Shown here one piece after another: positions 12,101-23,160 of a stretch of DNA of 64,000 nucleotides. The stretch spans positions 124,001 to 188,000 of the forward strand of contig JAOBSW010001195.1 in NCBI GenBank assembly GCA_026214975.1. The letters run 5' to 3'. A model generated the notes under the pieces. That model had not been told where the DNA came from and made no database searches. It saw only the letters and a list, made by a program, of their open reading frames with translations. This DNA is from Gentiana macrophylla (taxonomy: Eukaryota > Streptophyta > Magnoliopsida > Gentianales > Gentianaceae). Both the position numbers and the translations under genes were made by a program. How positions within the stretch are numbered: the first letter of the stretch is position 1; each line of letters begins with the position of its first letter.

Positions 12101-13141
12101 GACCCTTGTAGAAAACAGAGGAAGAACTATTGAAACGGTTGCTTCCAACATCACATCTACTCAATTTGCTATTAATGATCTGATCAAAGATGTGAAAGGT
12201 ATAAAACAAGGCAACACACTCAAGAAATAGTTCTTAAACGAACAGTTTGCCTCCATTCACCAAAAGCTTGACAAGCTTGCTGAAGCTCCCAAGCCTGCTG
12301 TGGCTGACCCTGCTAGAACATATCAACCTGTTGTATTGGATCCTAAGGTTACTGAGAGGATCACCATTGTCTCGTTTCAGTTCTTTACAAGTACGTACAA
12401 TTACAGCTCTGACCTGGGATTGGCTTTGGGCCTTTCCTGTGCAGCTTAGGTGGACAAAAGAAAAATCTGGCCCTTTCTTCAATGGAAGCAATGGAAGGAA
12501 GAATCACTGCAGTTGATACTAAAACTGAAATAATGGAGACTCAACTGAACAACTTGGTGATCACACATGAGAGTGTTCATGGTTTACTGGCCCGTTTTGT
12601 TGATGATGTCAATAAGGGGGAAGAGAGCTTGACAGCTGTAGCAAAAGAGGCTGCAAGGATTTATGCTCAAAAGAAATGGGAGGCTGATACAAATGCTTTT
12701 AGAGAACCTGCACCTGACAGACTTCAACTGACTGATGACCTCTTCAAAGAATACAAAAAGCTTTACTAGAATAAGGGTAGACCTTACCATGACAAGAGTT
12801 TCCATGAGGGGCTAAATTCCTTTTTGGGACTTAAGTTTTAGGAAGCTAGAGTGAAAGCTTTAAGAGCTACACATAAAAGTGGAAGAGGTGGAAGAAGTCT
12901 ACCCACTACATCAGCAAAAGAGTCACTAGATGAGTTCAAGCAATTGTACATGTGTTTAGGATTCAGAGTACATCAAATCAATCTAACTCTACCTGAAGCA
13001 TGGAAATTGTGGAAGGAAGTGACTCCTCATATTGATTTTTCCCTTACTGAAAATCAATAGATGAGAGACATGGTTAGAGAAATAAGGGAATATCAAGAAC
13101 AAAAAGAAAGAGAGAGTCAAGAAAGAGAAATGAGGAACTAG
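9116..13141 (+). pseudogene. Sirevirus env-like region of element A (broken)
   Basis: This is the third coding region, after pol. In Sireviruses it is called env-like by position; an envelope role is not established and I see no convincing signal peptide or membrane segment. The start is ATG at 9116, opening with ADKSDVQIGSSQS. A frame change lies near 9306-9319, then one frame runs to about 12300, and a second change before 12482 leads to the terminal TAG at 13139-13141. Internal stops in the main frames are TAG at 10344, 11394, 11937, 12228, 12767, 12839 and 13058. The protein (about 1340 codons) has a folded-looking N-terminal ~250 residues, a long acidic and Lys/Glu-rich middle, and a charged, probably coiled-coil C-terminus. 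Element E has a counterpart. Confidence 0.75.
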
Positions 13142-13293
13142 TTCAGCAGACTTACATTTTTCTTTATCTTTTGCTGATTCTAGTTTGTAATAACTTCTGA
13201 ACAAATATGATTATAATGAGAAATGACTGCATTTGTTCTGTTTTGTTATTATCATTTTTGCTTTTCTATAAGGAGGGTATTGGCATCATCACC

Positions 13294-13307
13294 AAAAAGG
13301 GGGAAAT
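13294..13307 (+). promoter_or_regulatory. Polypurine tract of element A
   Basis: AAAAAGGGGGAAAT directly precedes the 3' LTR. It primes plus-strand DNA synthesis. The same tract stands before the 3' LTR of element E. Confidence 0.9.
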
Positions 13308-14990
13308 TGTTGGACATATTTTAAGTTTTAGTGATGAGTGCCAGACTAGCTGTTATAGAGCAAAGGCAAAAATATGTCTACATCAAATGTATAGGCTTAT
13401 TAGAGTTTGATCTTTGTAAAGCTTTGATCAAACAAGCCATCAGTAAAAGGTCGGTGACTTTCATCAAGAGCTGTCTAAAGTCGATTAGGTACACGAGTCA
13501 GTAGACTAGTTTGGGGATCTGCTGAAGATTGAAGGCTGAGGGTTCAAACTCAGTTACTGAAGGCTAAGGGATCAAACTTAGTAATTAATGTCAAGGGTAT
13601 GGAATCAGAATTCAGGGAAGTCTGTGATGACCTAAACTGATTACATACACCTTGTGTACAAGGTCCAAGATCCATAAGTTAAGTGGTGACTGGAACTTGC
13701 CTATGATCAAGTTGGTGTAATCTAACTTCAAAAATAAAAGTTAGATAAAAGACAGTTAGCTGAAGTGTTTTATAAACACAACAAACTTGAATCAGCTGGC
13801 TGATATGTATTTCAGCAGACTTACACACACAGGAATCTGCTGAATATAAATCTCGATTTAATTAAAGGTTACATTGAAAGATTACAAGTATAAGGATAGA
13901 TAACAAGTCTTGATTTTGTCAACAAATCAATGGCTAAGATTAAAGGGACGTTGGAAAGTTTCAGAGCTTTATCCAATTGATATAAGTCAAAGGGTGGACA
14001 GACTGAAAACTGTCAAAAAGGAATCTGACAGTGTCAGTCCTAGGAACAGTCAGAAAAAGCAAGTCCAGATGGAGACAAGTCGGAAACGGCTATGTTTGAA
14101 ATTCAAACATAAGTCACAGGATTCCCACCTATAAATAAAGGACTCCTAATTCAGATACAAGTGATGAATGTTAGAAAAACAACAAGATAATTTTCCCAAA
14201 AGTTATCAAGCTTATTATCAAGAAAATCACCCTGTTGACCCTACTGAACTTAAAAAGCTACTGATCCAATAAATACTTCAAGTGTAATCTGTTATCAAGC
14301 TACATCAAGTTTACAAACTTGAAGACTTCAAGCTGCTGAAAGCTGAATCACTTACTTGATTCAAACTTTCTTTTACAAGAAATCTACAGAAGACAGTGAA
14401 GCATCTTTGGGTGTCAAGGACTGTTGTTTGTGGTGGAGCTGGTGAAGAGGCAATCCTACCCTTCAAGGACCAGTGGAAGACTTTGGAGCAGCAATCCTAC
14501 CTGTTCCAAGTGTTCAGTTTGTGAAGCCATAGTTATTGGTGAAGGACAAACAACTTAAGGATTTTTGTAACAGCTACCTCAAAGATCTTTATTTGATTTC
14601 CTCCAACATCACAGGAGAAGATTGGACTGACAGGATTACACCACCTGGAACCACTATAAAATTTGCCTACATACTTTCTGCACTTACTTTCTGCATTTAG
14701 TATATTAAGCACATCAACCTACTGAAACTAGCATCTGAATCACACACTTACACTACTGAGTATCTAATACTTGGTATCATATTTTAACAACAAGCAATAA
14801 GGCTTAACTTGAATATATTCACGCAACAAATTCAAGAGAATCAACGAACCGAGACTAATCGAGTGGTCACAGACCATCGAGCAACAAGAGCAATCGAACT
14901 CTCTTGAGTTTGTTAACTCCAAAAGTTTTAAGTGTTAAGTTTATTCACCCCCCCTCTAAACTTAACCAAAGCCTTTTCAAGGGACCAACT
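13308..14990 (+). repeat. 3' LTR of element A
   Basis: The LTR starts TGTTGGACATATTTTAAG right after the polypurine tract and ends near GGGACCAAC, as the LTRs of E do. It is about 1.68 kb, longer than the 1.41 kb LTRs of E. Near the start it shares ACTAGCTGTTATAG with the E LTRs, so the two families are related. A TATA box, TATAAATA, is at 14130-14137. The exact end (14989-14992) is unproved. Short frames inside are not genes. Confidence 0.8.
14130..14137 (+). promoter_or_regulatory. TATA box in 3' LTR of element A
   Basis: TATAAATA lies about 820 bases into the LTR, leaving about 850 bases for R and U5. It would drive element transcription in the matching 5' LTR. Confidence 0.55.
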
Positions 14991-15292
14991 CATATATTTG
15001 AAATGTGTAGGTTCCTGGGGAAGATAGTTGTTCTATTTGTTGCAGTTTATTATGTACGGTTTAATTAGCGTTTGAATTATGTGGCGTGCGTTGTACATAT
15101 GTTTTTTTACAAAGTTTTTAATGAAGATTCGGATTACCCAAAAAAAAAAGTGTAGGTTCCTCCCACTTGATGATCAAATTTTTATCTGTCAAACCTCAAA
15201 CGAAAATATAAAGAAAACAAAAAAGCGCACCCTAAAAATTATTACCAGATAAAAGTTGACAAGGACCAATTTACTACTAATCGTGTCAAATA
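14991..15292. other. Unassigned spacer between elements A and B
   Basis: About 300 AT-rich bases with no frame. A short TGTAGGTTCCT phrase occurs twice (near 15006 and 15162). It may be the older DNA that received element A, or part of element B's surroundings. Confidence 0.4.
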
Positions 15293-15551
15293 TGATAACT
15301 ATTATGGAAGAGATAATTTTTGGAAAAACTTAAGAATTTCATTGATGGAATAAGCATATAAATACAAGTGGAAAACAACTATCCACTAAGGCACTTAGGA
15401 ATAAAATAGGAAACATGGGATCATGGCTATAAACCAAACATAACTACTCTAGTAGTGGAAATCATGCTGAAAATTCGAAAAACATGGCTGACATAGCCTT
15501 AGGTATTAAACAACTTAATTAACTAAAAATAATTAACATAATTTCCTAACA
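15293..15551 (-). repeat. Probable 3' LTR of element B
   Basis: On the minus strand the LTR would start TGTTAGGAAATTATG at 15551, right after a purine-rich GATTAAGGGAATGA tract (15553-15566). Its far end is uncertain. If it is at 15293 the LTR is about 260 bp, a normal size for small copia LTRs. No second copy is visible to test this. Confidence 0.5.
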
Positions 15552-15578
15552 TTCATTCCCTTAATCTGAGCTGGAAGA

Positions 15579-15872
15579 TCAGATTACTTCACACATGCCC
15601 AGCTTGCCTCTGAGCTTCAAAAATTGATCCCTATTGAGTCCTTTAGTCATTATATCAGCTATTTGATCTTCGCTCTTGCAATGCTGCAACTCAATGATCC
15701 CTTCTTCACATAAGTTTCTAAGAAAGTGATACTTCACATCTATGTGCTTGCTTCTGTTGTTTAACACTGGATTCCTGGATAGCTTGATAGTTGAACTGTT
15801 GTCACAGTACATAATATTCCCAGTCTGCTGAACTTGACCTAGAACTTCCAGCATCCTCATTAACCATATTAG
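15579..15872 (-). pseudogene. Copia RNase H of element B, C-terminal part
   Basis: The minus-strand frame contains MYCDNSSTIKLSRNPV, SKHIDVKYHFLRNL, EDQIADIMTKGL and a KLRGKLGM ending, the standard copia RNase H tail. It is open and ends at TGA 15579-15581. Upstream it is cut by the solo LTR. The codons on both sides of that insertion join in frame through the ATTAG duplication. Confidence 0.9.
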
Positions 15873-17597
15873 TGCTAGATATACAGAAACCCGAAGATCC
15901 GATCCATAATTGGATCATCAGATCTGATTCACAGCACCGATAGAGACACTCGATCATGCACAGCGGAAGCTACGAATTAAAATTTGTTTTTTGATTTCAC
16001 CACGATATGATTCGCATAATAAATTAATCTACAAGAAGGTTAGTAGATTTACCCCAACCGGAGAGAAGCCGTGATCTTCCTAGTTGTATCTCCGAGCGAC
16101 GACTGGTGGACGTCAATCCTCGTAATAGAACCTCCTCGAATATGCTCCAAGAAAAATCCTATATTTTTCTCATCCCAATGGCTAGAACAAGAAACTAATT
16201 TTTCTCTTCATTTCATTAAGTGTGGCGCAAATTTGGTATGTCATTGTGTTGGGATGAACTCTCTTTATATAGGAAATTAAGTCAAGAGAGAGTTATCCTT
16301 TTCACAATACAATTACCCTTTTCCATAAGGAAAAGATATTTTCCATAAAATAAGAGATATACTCCATAAATGAGATAATGATTATAAAATCAATCTCTTA
16401 TTTTTCCATTAATTATCTAACAAATAAATAATTAATTAATTACACATATGACATAATCTAGAAAAAATTCTTTTCCTAATTTTCTCACATGTGTGGTGCC
16501 ATTTTGCCATTTATTTTAATAGAAAATGTCTTTTCTACTTTACATATTATTTACCAAATAAATAATATTCGCATATTCATTAAATAGACCAACTATTTAA
16601 TTTATTCTCGAGGTTCCACAAAACGAGAAAACACTCGCGTGTTATGAGCCAACCCGGGAACCATGGACCTATAACCAGTAGCTACAATAATTTGAATAAA
16701 ATATTCATCGAACATAATATTTCTACTCAACTCATTAATTTCGGAATCACGCCACCATAAATCCGAAACTAAACTCTATCGATTATAGATATAACTTATT
16801 CTCAGAAAGTCGAGTCAATAAGTCACCATTGATTTAATCATTATATACAGACTAACCCTCCATAGACTATCCGTAATGAAGAGGGATTATTTCCGTAAAC
16901 CTTCTTTACTACATCTTATGATTATTTACCATTAACCCACTAGTGATCAATTAGTTCAAAACCAATACGAACTCGGCCGATCGATCAGTTTCTAGGATTA
17001 AAAAATAAGGGGATTGTCTTCTACTTCCCACGGGAAGGAATGGATTTCATATCTGTGAGACACACACTCCTCACTCATTCCAGAATAGTGCCAATGTGAA
17101 AGTGATTCGGACCGTGCCTCTTAGCGATCCTTAACGAACACATCAAACTCTATCTTGAAACAAGTAGGAGAATGCAATCATTTCAGGATTAAGGTTAATC
17201 CATCTATGATCATCTTGTGATTTAATATTCTCAATCACGGAATTATATGAGAAATGCAGATTAAATTGGTCCAGTCCTATATGACTCTCATCATATACAA
17301 ATGCCCCACTTAGACAACCAATGTCGACGGTCCGGATAAGACGGTCACACCATTAAGTGTTCTGGGCGCATTAATGGTGGTTTAATCAATAGACCCCATA
17401 CTTTGATTAAGTTCACCATAAAATTAATCCTCATGTGTGACACACACTAAGTTATATGGCTACATATGATACGACTTGGGGTTTTCAGCGGTGTATTACA
17501 TATAAGCACGAAGCAAATAATAAGATGAGAATAAATCTGTCATTTATTAATTATAAAAACAATTACATAAATTGTCTTTCGGGTGCTACTTCCAACA
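15873..17597 (-). mobile_element. Solo LTR inserted in RNase H of element B
   Basis: The 1725 bp insert has TG...CA ends (TGCTAGATAT at left, CTTCCAACA at right). It is flanked by the 5-base duplication ATTAG at 15868-15872 and 17598-17602. There is no primer site, polypurine tract or coding region, so it is a single LTR left after recombination between two LTRs. On the minus strand it starts TGTTGGAAGTAGC, with a TATA box (TATATAAAGAGAG) at about 16262-16275 leaving ~390 bases of R-U5, which fits minus orientation. The short plus-strand frame at 16071-16280 is not a gene. Confidence 0.88.
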
Positions 17598-18148
17598 ATT
17601 AGCTGACATGAACAATGTGTTGCTGCAACAAACTCTGCTTCAGTTGTGGACAAAGTGACTATTGGTTGCTTCTTTGAGGACCAACTGATAGCACTTCTTT
17701 CATACATAAACACAAAACCCAAAGTACTCTTCCTGTCATCAACGTCTCCTGCATAATCACTGTCAGAGTATCCAGTCAGTTGAGCCTTCCCTACTGAACT
17801 ATACCTGATGCCAAGGTTGATGGTTCCATTCAAGTATCTTAGAATCCTCTTCACATAGTTTAAGTGGTATGCTGAGGGTGACTCCATGTATTTGCTTGCC
17901 ACACTTACAGCATACATAATGTCAGGTCTTATTGCTGTCAAGTATAAAACACACCCTATCATCTACTTGTATAAGGTGGGATTCACCTTACCACATGTTC
18001 CTTCTTTGCTAAGTTTCAAACCAGTTTCATAGGGTGTGAGTGCTGGATTGCTATCCTTCATTCCAAACCTGTTGAGTATTTCAGTCATATACTTCTTTTA
18101 AGAGAAGAGTATACTTGACTCAGTCCGCTGAACCTCAATGCCTAAGAA
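17598..18148 (-). pseudogene. Copia RT-RNase H junction and RNase H N-terminal part, element B
   Basis: The minus-strand frame at 17603-17962 contains YLTAIRPDIMYAVS, KRILRYLNGTINLGI, YSDSDYAGDVDDRKST and STTEAEFVAATHCSCQ, which are RNase H motifs with the catalytic Asp and Glu. The frame enters the solo LTR after CSCQLI. Between 17963 and 18148 the frame is broken, but segments of the RT-RNase H connection can still be read (18000-18090). Confidence 0.85.
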
Positions 18149-18900
18149 TTATTGCATTAGTCCCATGTCTGTCATGCTAAATTTGGTCTTCATTGCCTCC
18201 TTGAACTCTGTTATCATGCTGAGTTCAATGCTGGTAAAGATAAGATCATCCATATACAAACAAGCAATCGGTAGGCTTCCCTTGCTGTTAACTTTTACAT
18301 ACAAGGTAGGTTCGTATGGACACTTTGTGAAATCTGTCTTCACAAAATATGTATCAATACAGCTGTACCAAGCCCTTGGGGCCTGCTTGATTCCATATAA
18401 GGCTTTGCTAAGCCTATACACTTTGTTTTCTGCTCCAATCTTCACATAACTCTGTGGCTGATCCACATAAACTTCTTCTTCCAGTTGACCATTCAAAAAT
18501 GCTGATTTTACATCCATTTGATGTACTTTCCACTGATTCGGTGCTGCCAAAGATAGCACAAGTCTGATAGACTCCATTCTGGCTACTGGGGCAAACACTT
18601 CATTGTAGTCAATCCCATACACTTGCTTGTATCCTTTGGCTACTAGTCTAGACTTATACTTGCTGACTTTTCCATCTTCATTCAATTTTGTCTTATAGAT
18701 CCACTTGATACCAATAGTTTTGTGTCCTTTTGGTAAATCTGTAAGATTCCAAGTCTGATTCCTTTTAATGGCTGTGATTTCTTCTTCCATAGCTTGCCTC
18801 AATTTTATGTCTTTTGCTGCTTCCTCATAAGTGATTGGATCATCACTAGCAAATAGAGCATAGTAAGTGGCCTCCTCTAACTAGGGTAAACCTGTTACCT
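18149..18900 (-). pseudogene. Copia reverse transcriptase of element B
   Basis: The minus-strand RT frame of about 218 codons runs from 18802 to 18149. Motifs are [58 protein letters not shown] and the active site LYMDDLIFT (near 18240-18265). The active site reads YMDD instead of the usual plant copia YVDD. A TAG after MGLMQ ends the frame before the RT thumb region, and N-terminal codons upstream of 18802 are in a broken frame. Confidence 0.88.
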
Positions 18901-19948
18901 CAAAATCTGTCATCCAGCCCGGCCTTTTTCTAGTTCTATGAGGTATGTCTGCTGAACCCTCAGCTGTTGCCATCAATTCAGTGTCTTGAGTTTGTCGACC
19001 TCGAGTCCACTGAATATCACTGGCCGATTCTCGAGTCCACGACTCGACTGATGGTCCTCGATGAGCTCTTCATCTATTAGATTTTGGATTGGATGGAACG
19101 GAGCATTGTTTGCTTCCTAATCCCAGGTGTTTATTTCATCAAACACCACATCTCTGCTGATTACTATCCTTTTGGTTATAGGATTAATCAACTTGTATGC
19201 CTTGGACTTTTCACTGATCCCCAAGAATACACATTGCTCCCCTTTATCACTGAGTTTCTTCCTGTTTGCATCTAGAATATGAGCATAAGAAATGCATCCA
19301 AAATCTAAAAGTGACTTATAGATGGTTTGATTGAGCTACATGCTTCTTCTGGTGTAATTTCTTGAACAGAAAAAGTTGTGCATCTGTTCCGAATATGCAC
19401 ACTCAAACTTACTGCCTCTGGCCAAAATCTTTTTGGCATATTTCCATAGGCCTACATGCTTCTTACCATACCCAGAATCGTCATATTCTTCCTCTCAGAT
19501 ACACCATTTTGCTGTGGTGTATAGGCCGCTGTCAATTCCTTTCTGATTCCATTACTGTTACATAAATCTTCAAACTCTGCCGAGAAAAATTCTCCTCATC
19601 TTTCTGTTCTCAGACTCTTGATATACTGACATGTCTCATTTTCTCTTAACAGTTTGAAGCTCTTGAATGCATTCAATGCTTCAAACTTTTCTGATAGGAA
19701 TTCAACCCAAGTTTTTCTAGATAAATCATCAGTAAATGTAATGAAATACCTCTTACCTCCATTGGATGATGGGTTGATTGGGCCATACAAGTCAGAATGG
19801 ATGAGTTCCAACAATTGTATTGCCCTCCAAGACTTTCTTTTTGGGAATGGATGCCTATGTTGCTTTCCTTTACTGCATTCTTCACAGATCTGCTGAGGAG
19901 TCTGAATCCGTGGGAGTCTTTTAACCATTTCCTTCTACGGAAGTGTTT
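18901..19948 (-). pseudogene. Copia integrase of element B (several frames)
   Basis: The best part is the minus-strand frame 19928-19596, with an ICEECSKGKQHRHPFP zinc-binding end, the first catalytic Asp in IHSDLYGP and a TFTDDLSRKTWVEF segment. The second Asp and the Glu region (NGVSERKN-like) can be read in shifted frames at 19480-19590. From 19480 down to 18901 the C-terminal domain and linker are broken by several shifts. The linker at 18960-19070 contains many TCGA/CTCGAG words and appears scrambled. Confidence 0.8.
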
Positions 19949-20286
19949 TCAAACCACCAAATTGAGATGTCCATATCTGTAATGCCATAACCAAGATGCA
20001 TCTATCAATTCTGCCATAGGACGTGCTTGTGGCTTCTCAATCTCCAAAGAAAATAATCTGTTGGCATTCATAGGAACTTTTGCAATGATTCCCTTGCTTG
20101 GTTTCTTGATTTCACACTCCTTATTCTTCAGAATAATCTCATACCCCTTTTCTTGCCACAGTCCAACACTTAACAGGTTGCACATCATATCAGGAACATA
20201 TAAATCACTGGAGATGGTTTCAGATGTCCCATTCTTGGATCTGATGCATATATTGCTTTTTCCCTTAACACTGACTGAGGAGTTAT
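19949..20286 (-). pseudogene. Copia protease-integrase linker (GAG-pre-integrase) of element B
   Basis: The minus-strand frame contains LYVPDMMCNLLSVG, WLWHYRYGHLN and neighbouring residues, the conserved region between the copia protease and the integrase core. It ends abruptly after an NNSS-coding stretch at 20287, where the Tat element begins. The protease active site would lie beyond that insertion, off the window. Confidence 0.85.
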
Positions 20287-20891
20287 TGTAGATATATAAA
20301 TTTTATGTGACAAATTATATATGTCACATAATACATTTGTCCTAAGTTGAAATTTATTTTATATTATTCCCTATAAAAATTCTAGGGAATAATGTAAAAA
20401 TAGATAATTGATTAAAGTCTCTCAAATTAATATTACAGATTTAATTAATTTCAATGGTTATACAAAAAAATATATGTGTGACACATTATATATGTTACAT
20501 ATTACATATGCCATGAAATTGGAATTAGTATTATTTTCCTACATTAAATATTAGGAAATAATATGAAAACAATAAATCATAAAATATTTTAAAATATAAT
20601 TAGGAGATTTTATTGATTTATAATAAATGTGGAATATTCCAAAGATTGTCTAAAATCAATCAGAATAATTCTTAAATTTAATGCAAATCAATCATTGGCT
20701 TCCATCTACCACTATAAATAGGAGGCATTGGTCATTTACAAAAGGGACACAGAACAACAGAAAAGGAGAAGACACAAAGAGTTGGTGAAAAGTCTCAGAG
20801 CAAAAGCTTCAAGCACTCTGCAACAACACCAAAAGCATTAGAGATCTTCCAAAAAAGGCCGGAAGTTCTTCAAAAGAAGAAAATCCAAAAG
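20287..20891 (+). repeat. 5' LTR of Tat element T, left part (U3, R)
   Basis: It starts TGTAGATATATAAATT exactly where the protein frame of element B stops. It is AT-rich with a repeated ATATGT..ACATAT segment. A TATA box TATAAATA is at 20713-20720. It is interrupted at 20892 by copia element C and continues at 25961. Confidence 0.75.
20713..20720 (+). promoter_or_regulatory. TATA box of Tat element T LTR
   Basis: TATAAATA is followed by GGAGGCATTGG. The phrase CTATAAATAG(A/G)AGGCATTG also occurs in the Sirevirus-like LTRs E and H (32712, 43388, 63628). Confidence 0.6.
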
Positions 20892-21265
20892 TGTGGAAAT
20901 ATTACTCAGCAGACTCAGCCTGCTGAGGCTTCAGCAGGGTGCTCAGCAGATTCCTGAGCCTTAGGATTTTGTGCATAATATTTTTGTACACTTTATTTAA
21001 TTATAAACGACATATTAATTGTGATACATATAAACAATTAATATGTCAAACTCTAGTTTACTTTATGTCATAGACACAATTAATATGTCATAGACATAGC
21101 TTTTACTTTTACTTTTGCATGCTTGCCGCCCACATCTACATACTCAAGTGGCCGCCAAGCTAGTGCTAGTCTCTCTCAATTGTATCTATTTATACACCTC
21201 TCATATCAATGAATAAGATAAGTTGAAGTTTACTCTTGTGTTAACACATTCTCAAACTCTCTTCA
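20892..21265 (+). repeat. 5' LTR of copia element C
   Basis: The LTR starts TGTGGAAATATTACTC and ends CTCTCTTCA. It is followed directly by the primer site TGGTATCGTAGAC. It matches 25590-25960. Confidence 0.92.
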
Positions 21266-21278
21266 TGGTATCGTAGAC
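21266..21278 (+). promoter_or_regulatory. Primer binding site of element C
   Basis: TGGTATCGTAGAC begins immediately after the LTR. It resembles the initiator tRNA-Met complement (TGGTATCAGAGC), with differences after the first seven bases. Confidence 0.6.
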
Positions 21279-21321
21279 ATTTGTGTTCTAACTTTTCCAC
21301 AAGAAACTCATATTTTCAAGA

Positions 21322-22370
21322 ATGCCTTCCACATCCGACATTACTTCAACCTCAGTAGACTCTCAGCAGCCTCAGCTGACTGGGAGTACTGACAACTCCT
21401 CTTCTTATACAAATCATAGACTTGATGGTAACAACTATCTGTTATGGTCAAGGTCTATGAAAATGTACATCTCTGGACAAAGTAAGATGGGATACTTGTC
21501 TGGAACAAAACCTGCACCTGCTGAAACTGACCCTGGTTTTGAAGCATGGGACACAACAAATAATCAACTCATGACCATCCTCACGAGGTCAATGACAAAA
21601 GAGATAAGTGAAAACTTTATGATGTATGATACTGCCAAAGAAATCTGGGATAATGCCAGAGATCTTTACTCCAAGAAGGATAATACATCTGAGGTATATG
21701 AACTAGAAGCTCAGATTCAAACTTGCGGTGCAAGGGGATATGTCTCAGAACTCAATATTTCAATCAACTATCTAAGGCTTGGCAACACTTAGATATGTTA
21801 GAAACTCACTCATGGAATGATGTCAAAGATCTCTTGCTCTTTATAAAGACATCATAGAAAAGAAGAGAGTATTCGAGGTTCCTCACTGGATCGAATCCTA
21901 CTCTTGATGATGTTAGGGAAGAATTCTTGCCACCAAACCTCTTCCAAATCTCAAATCCATGTTTGCCGAGGTCAAACATGAAGAAAGTAGGAGAAAAGTC
22001 ATGCTTCAAATCCACTACCGACAACCCTATCAAGGTGCCGCCGCCTGATCGTATCGGAAAGGTGCCGAGGTTGCTTTGAGACATACAAGAAGCCTACCGA
22101 GAAAATCGGAAAGCTGCTCGTGATCACCGCAAACGCACAAATCACACCAAGGACAGCTTCTTTGGAAGCTCCATGGCAAGCCTAACTCCTCAAAAACCTC
22201 AAAACCTATCAGGAAAGTCAAGGCGAGACACATCGGTGAGGAGGAGAATGACAACCGGATGAATGCTCGCTTGTCGCATTCAAAGCTTTCTGAATCAACA
22301 AAAGGAAGGTAGTCACTTCATCGATGTTGCTACTCATACTCATACAGTAAATTCTACTCTTCTCTTAGCA
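21322..22370 (+). pseudogene. Copia gag of element C (broken)
   Basis: The start ATG at 21322 opens a 156-codon frame. It has a Ser/Thr/Gln-rich leader, then LDGNNYLLWSRSMKMYI and WDTTNNQLMTILTRSM, with an EIWDNARDLYSKK segment, the standard copia gag N-terminal domain. After about 21750 the frame shifts repeatedly. Expected downstream segments such as the LDMLETHSWNDVKD-like stretch near 21793-21830 are readable only in other frames. No intact zinc knuckle was found. Confidence 0.85.
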
Positions 22371-23160
22371 ATGAAACATGGATTGTTGATTCAGGGCATC
22401 CTCCCATATGACTGTAATAAAACCTTATAACCAACTACATGCCTTGTCACCAAATTCATAACATTAAAACTGCTGATGGATCTATCTCTCGTGCAAAAGG
22501 TGTTGGAAATGTTAAACTCACTAATAAGATATGCCTTCAGGATGTCCTATTTGTTCCAAACTTAGACTGCAATCTTATATCTGTCAGTAGACTCACTAAA
22601 GATTTGAATTGGACTGTTGTTTTTAAGGAAAATCAGTGCACATTCCAGGATCCTACTTCACAGGAAGTGATTGGGAAGGCTAAACCTTGCATTTGGATTG
22701 TTTTTCGTCAACCTCGCACAAGATGTAAGATCAAGACTGAACCGCCTCGCCACTCGCTCCCAGGACTTTAGACAATATCATGTTATGGCATTATAGATTA
22801 GGACATCCAAGTTTTGGTTACTTAAAATCTTTAACTCTGAATTGTTTAAAGGATGTAATCTGAATGACCTTCAATGTGATATTTGTCAATTTGCTAAACT
22901 TACAAAATCTGTGTATGCTAAGTTACCTCATTTGCATTCCTCACCCTTCACCTTAATACACACAGTGATGTGTGGGGACCCTCTAGGGTGAAAAGTATAA
23001 CAGGAAAAGGTGGTTTGTCACCTTTATTGATGATCATACCAGAACACTTGGGTTTTTTTAATGAAAGACAAATCGAAGTTGGTCATATCTTTCAAGAGTT
23101 TTATCATATGGTATCCACTCAATTTGATACTAAGGTCAAGATCTTAAAGCTGATAATGCT
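22371..23160 (+). pseudogene. Copia protease and GAG-pre-integrase of element C
   Basis: The protease active site is readable as WIVDSG (22381-22396), after which a few bases destroy the usual SSHMT motif. The frame at 22439-22771 gives IKTADGSISRAKGVGNVKL, DVLFVPNLDCNLISVSRLT and a TFQDPTSQEVIGKAK segment, a normal copia protease C-terminus. The LWHYRLGHPSF region follows near 22785-22815 in another frame, leading into integrase. Confidence 0.85.

Larger units (their letters stand above)
1..14990 (+). mobile_element. Sirevirus-like Ty1/copia retrotransposon A (5' end outside window)
   Basis: The visible order is integrase, reverse transcriptase, RNase H, env-like region, polypurine tract and 3' LTR. 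The order INT before RT is that of Ty1/copia. A large extra coding region after pol, and a tract of the form AAAAAGGGGGAAATTG just before the LTR, are known hallmarks of the Sirevirus lineage. The gag, protease and 5' LTR lie left of the window. The element is interrupted by the CACTA transposon at 1040-7011. Its coding parts carry stops and frameshifts, so it is not autonomous as read. The right end is uncertain by a few bases because the partner LTR is not visible. Confidence 0.85.
15293..20286 (-). mobile_element. Minus-strand Ty1/copia element B, 3' half
   Basis: Read on the minus strand from right to left the order is GAG-pre-integrase region, integrase, RT, RNase H, polypurine tract and LTR. 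The 5' half (LTR, gag and most of protease) should lie right of the Tat insertion, beyond the window. A solo LTR interrupts RNase H at 15873-17597. The left border is a guess based on a TG dinucleotide and the position of a TATA-like TATTTATA on the minus strand near 15350-15360. Confidence 0.8.

Noticed and set aside
12231..12480. An extra TAG at 12447 as a further env-like stop
   Set aside because: The true frame has probably already shifted before this point (the other frame reads through to 12482), so it was not counted among the in-frame TAG stops.
16071..16280. 69-codon plus-strand frame
   Set aside because: It lies in the solo LTR, opposite to its transcription direction, with no domain.
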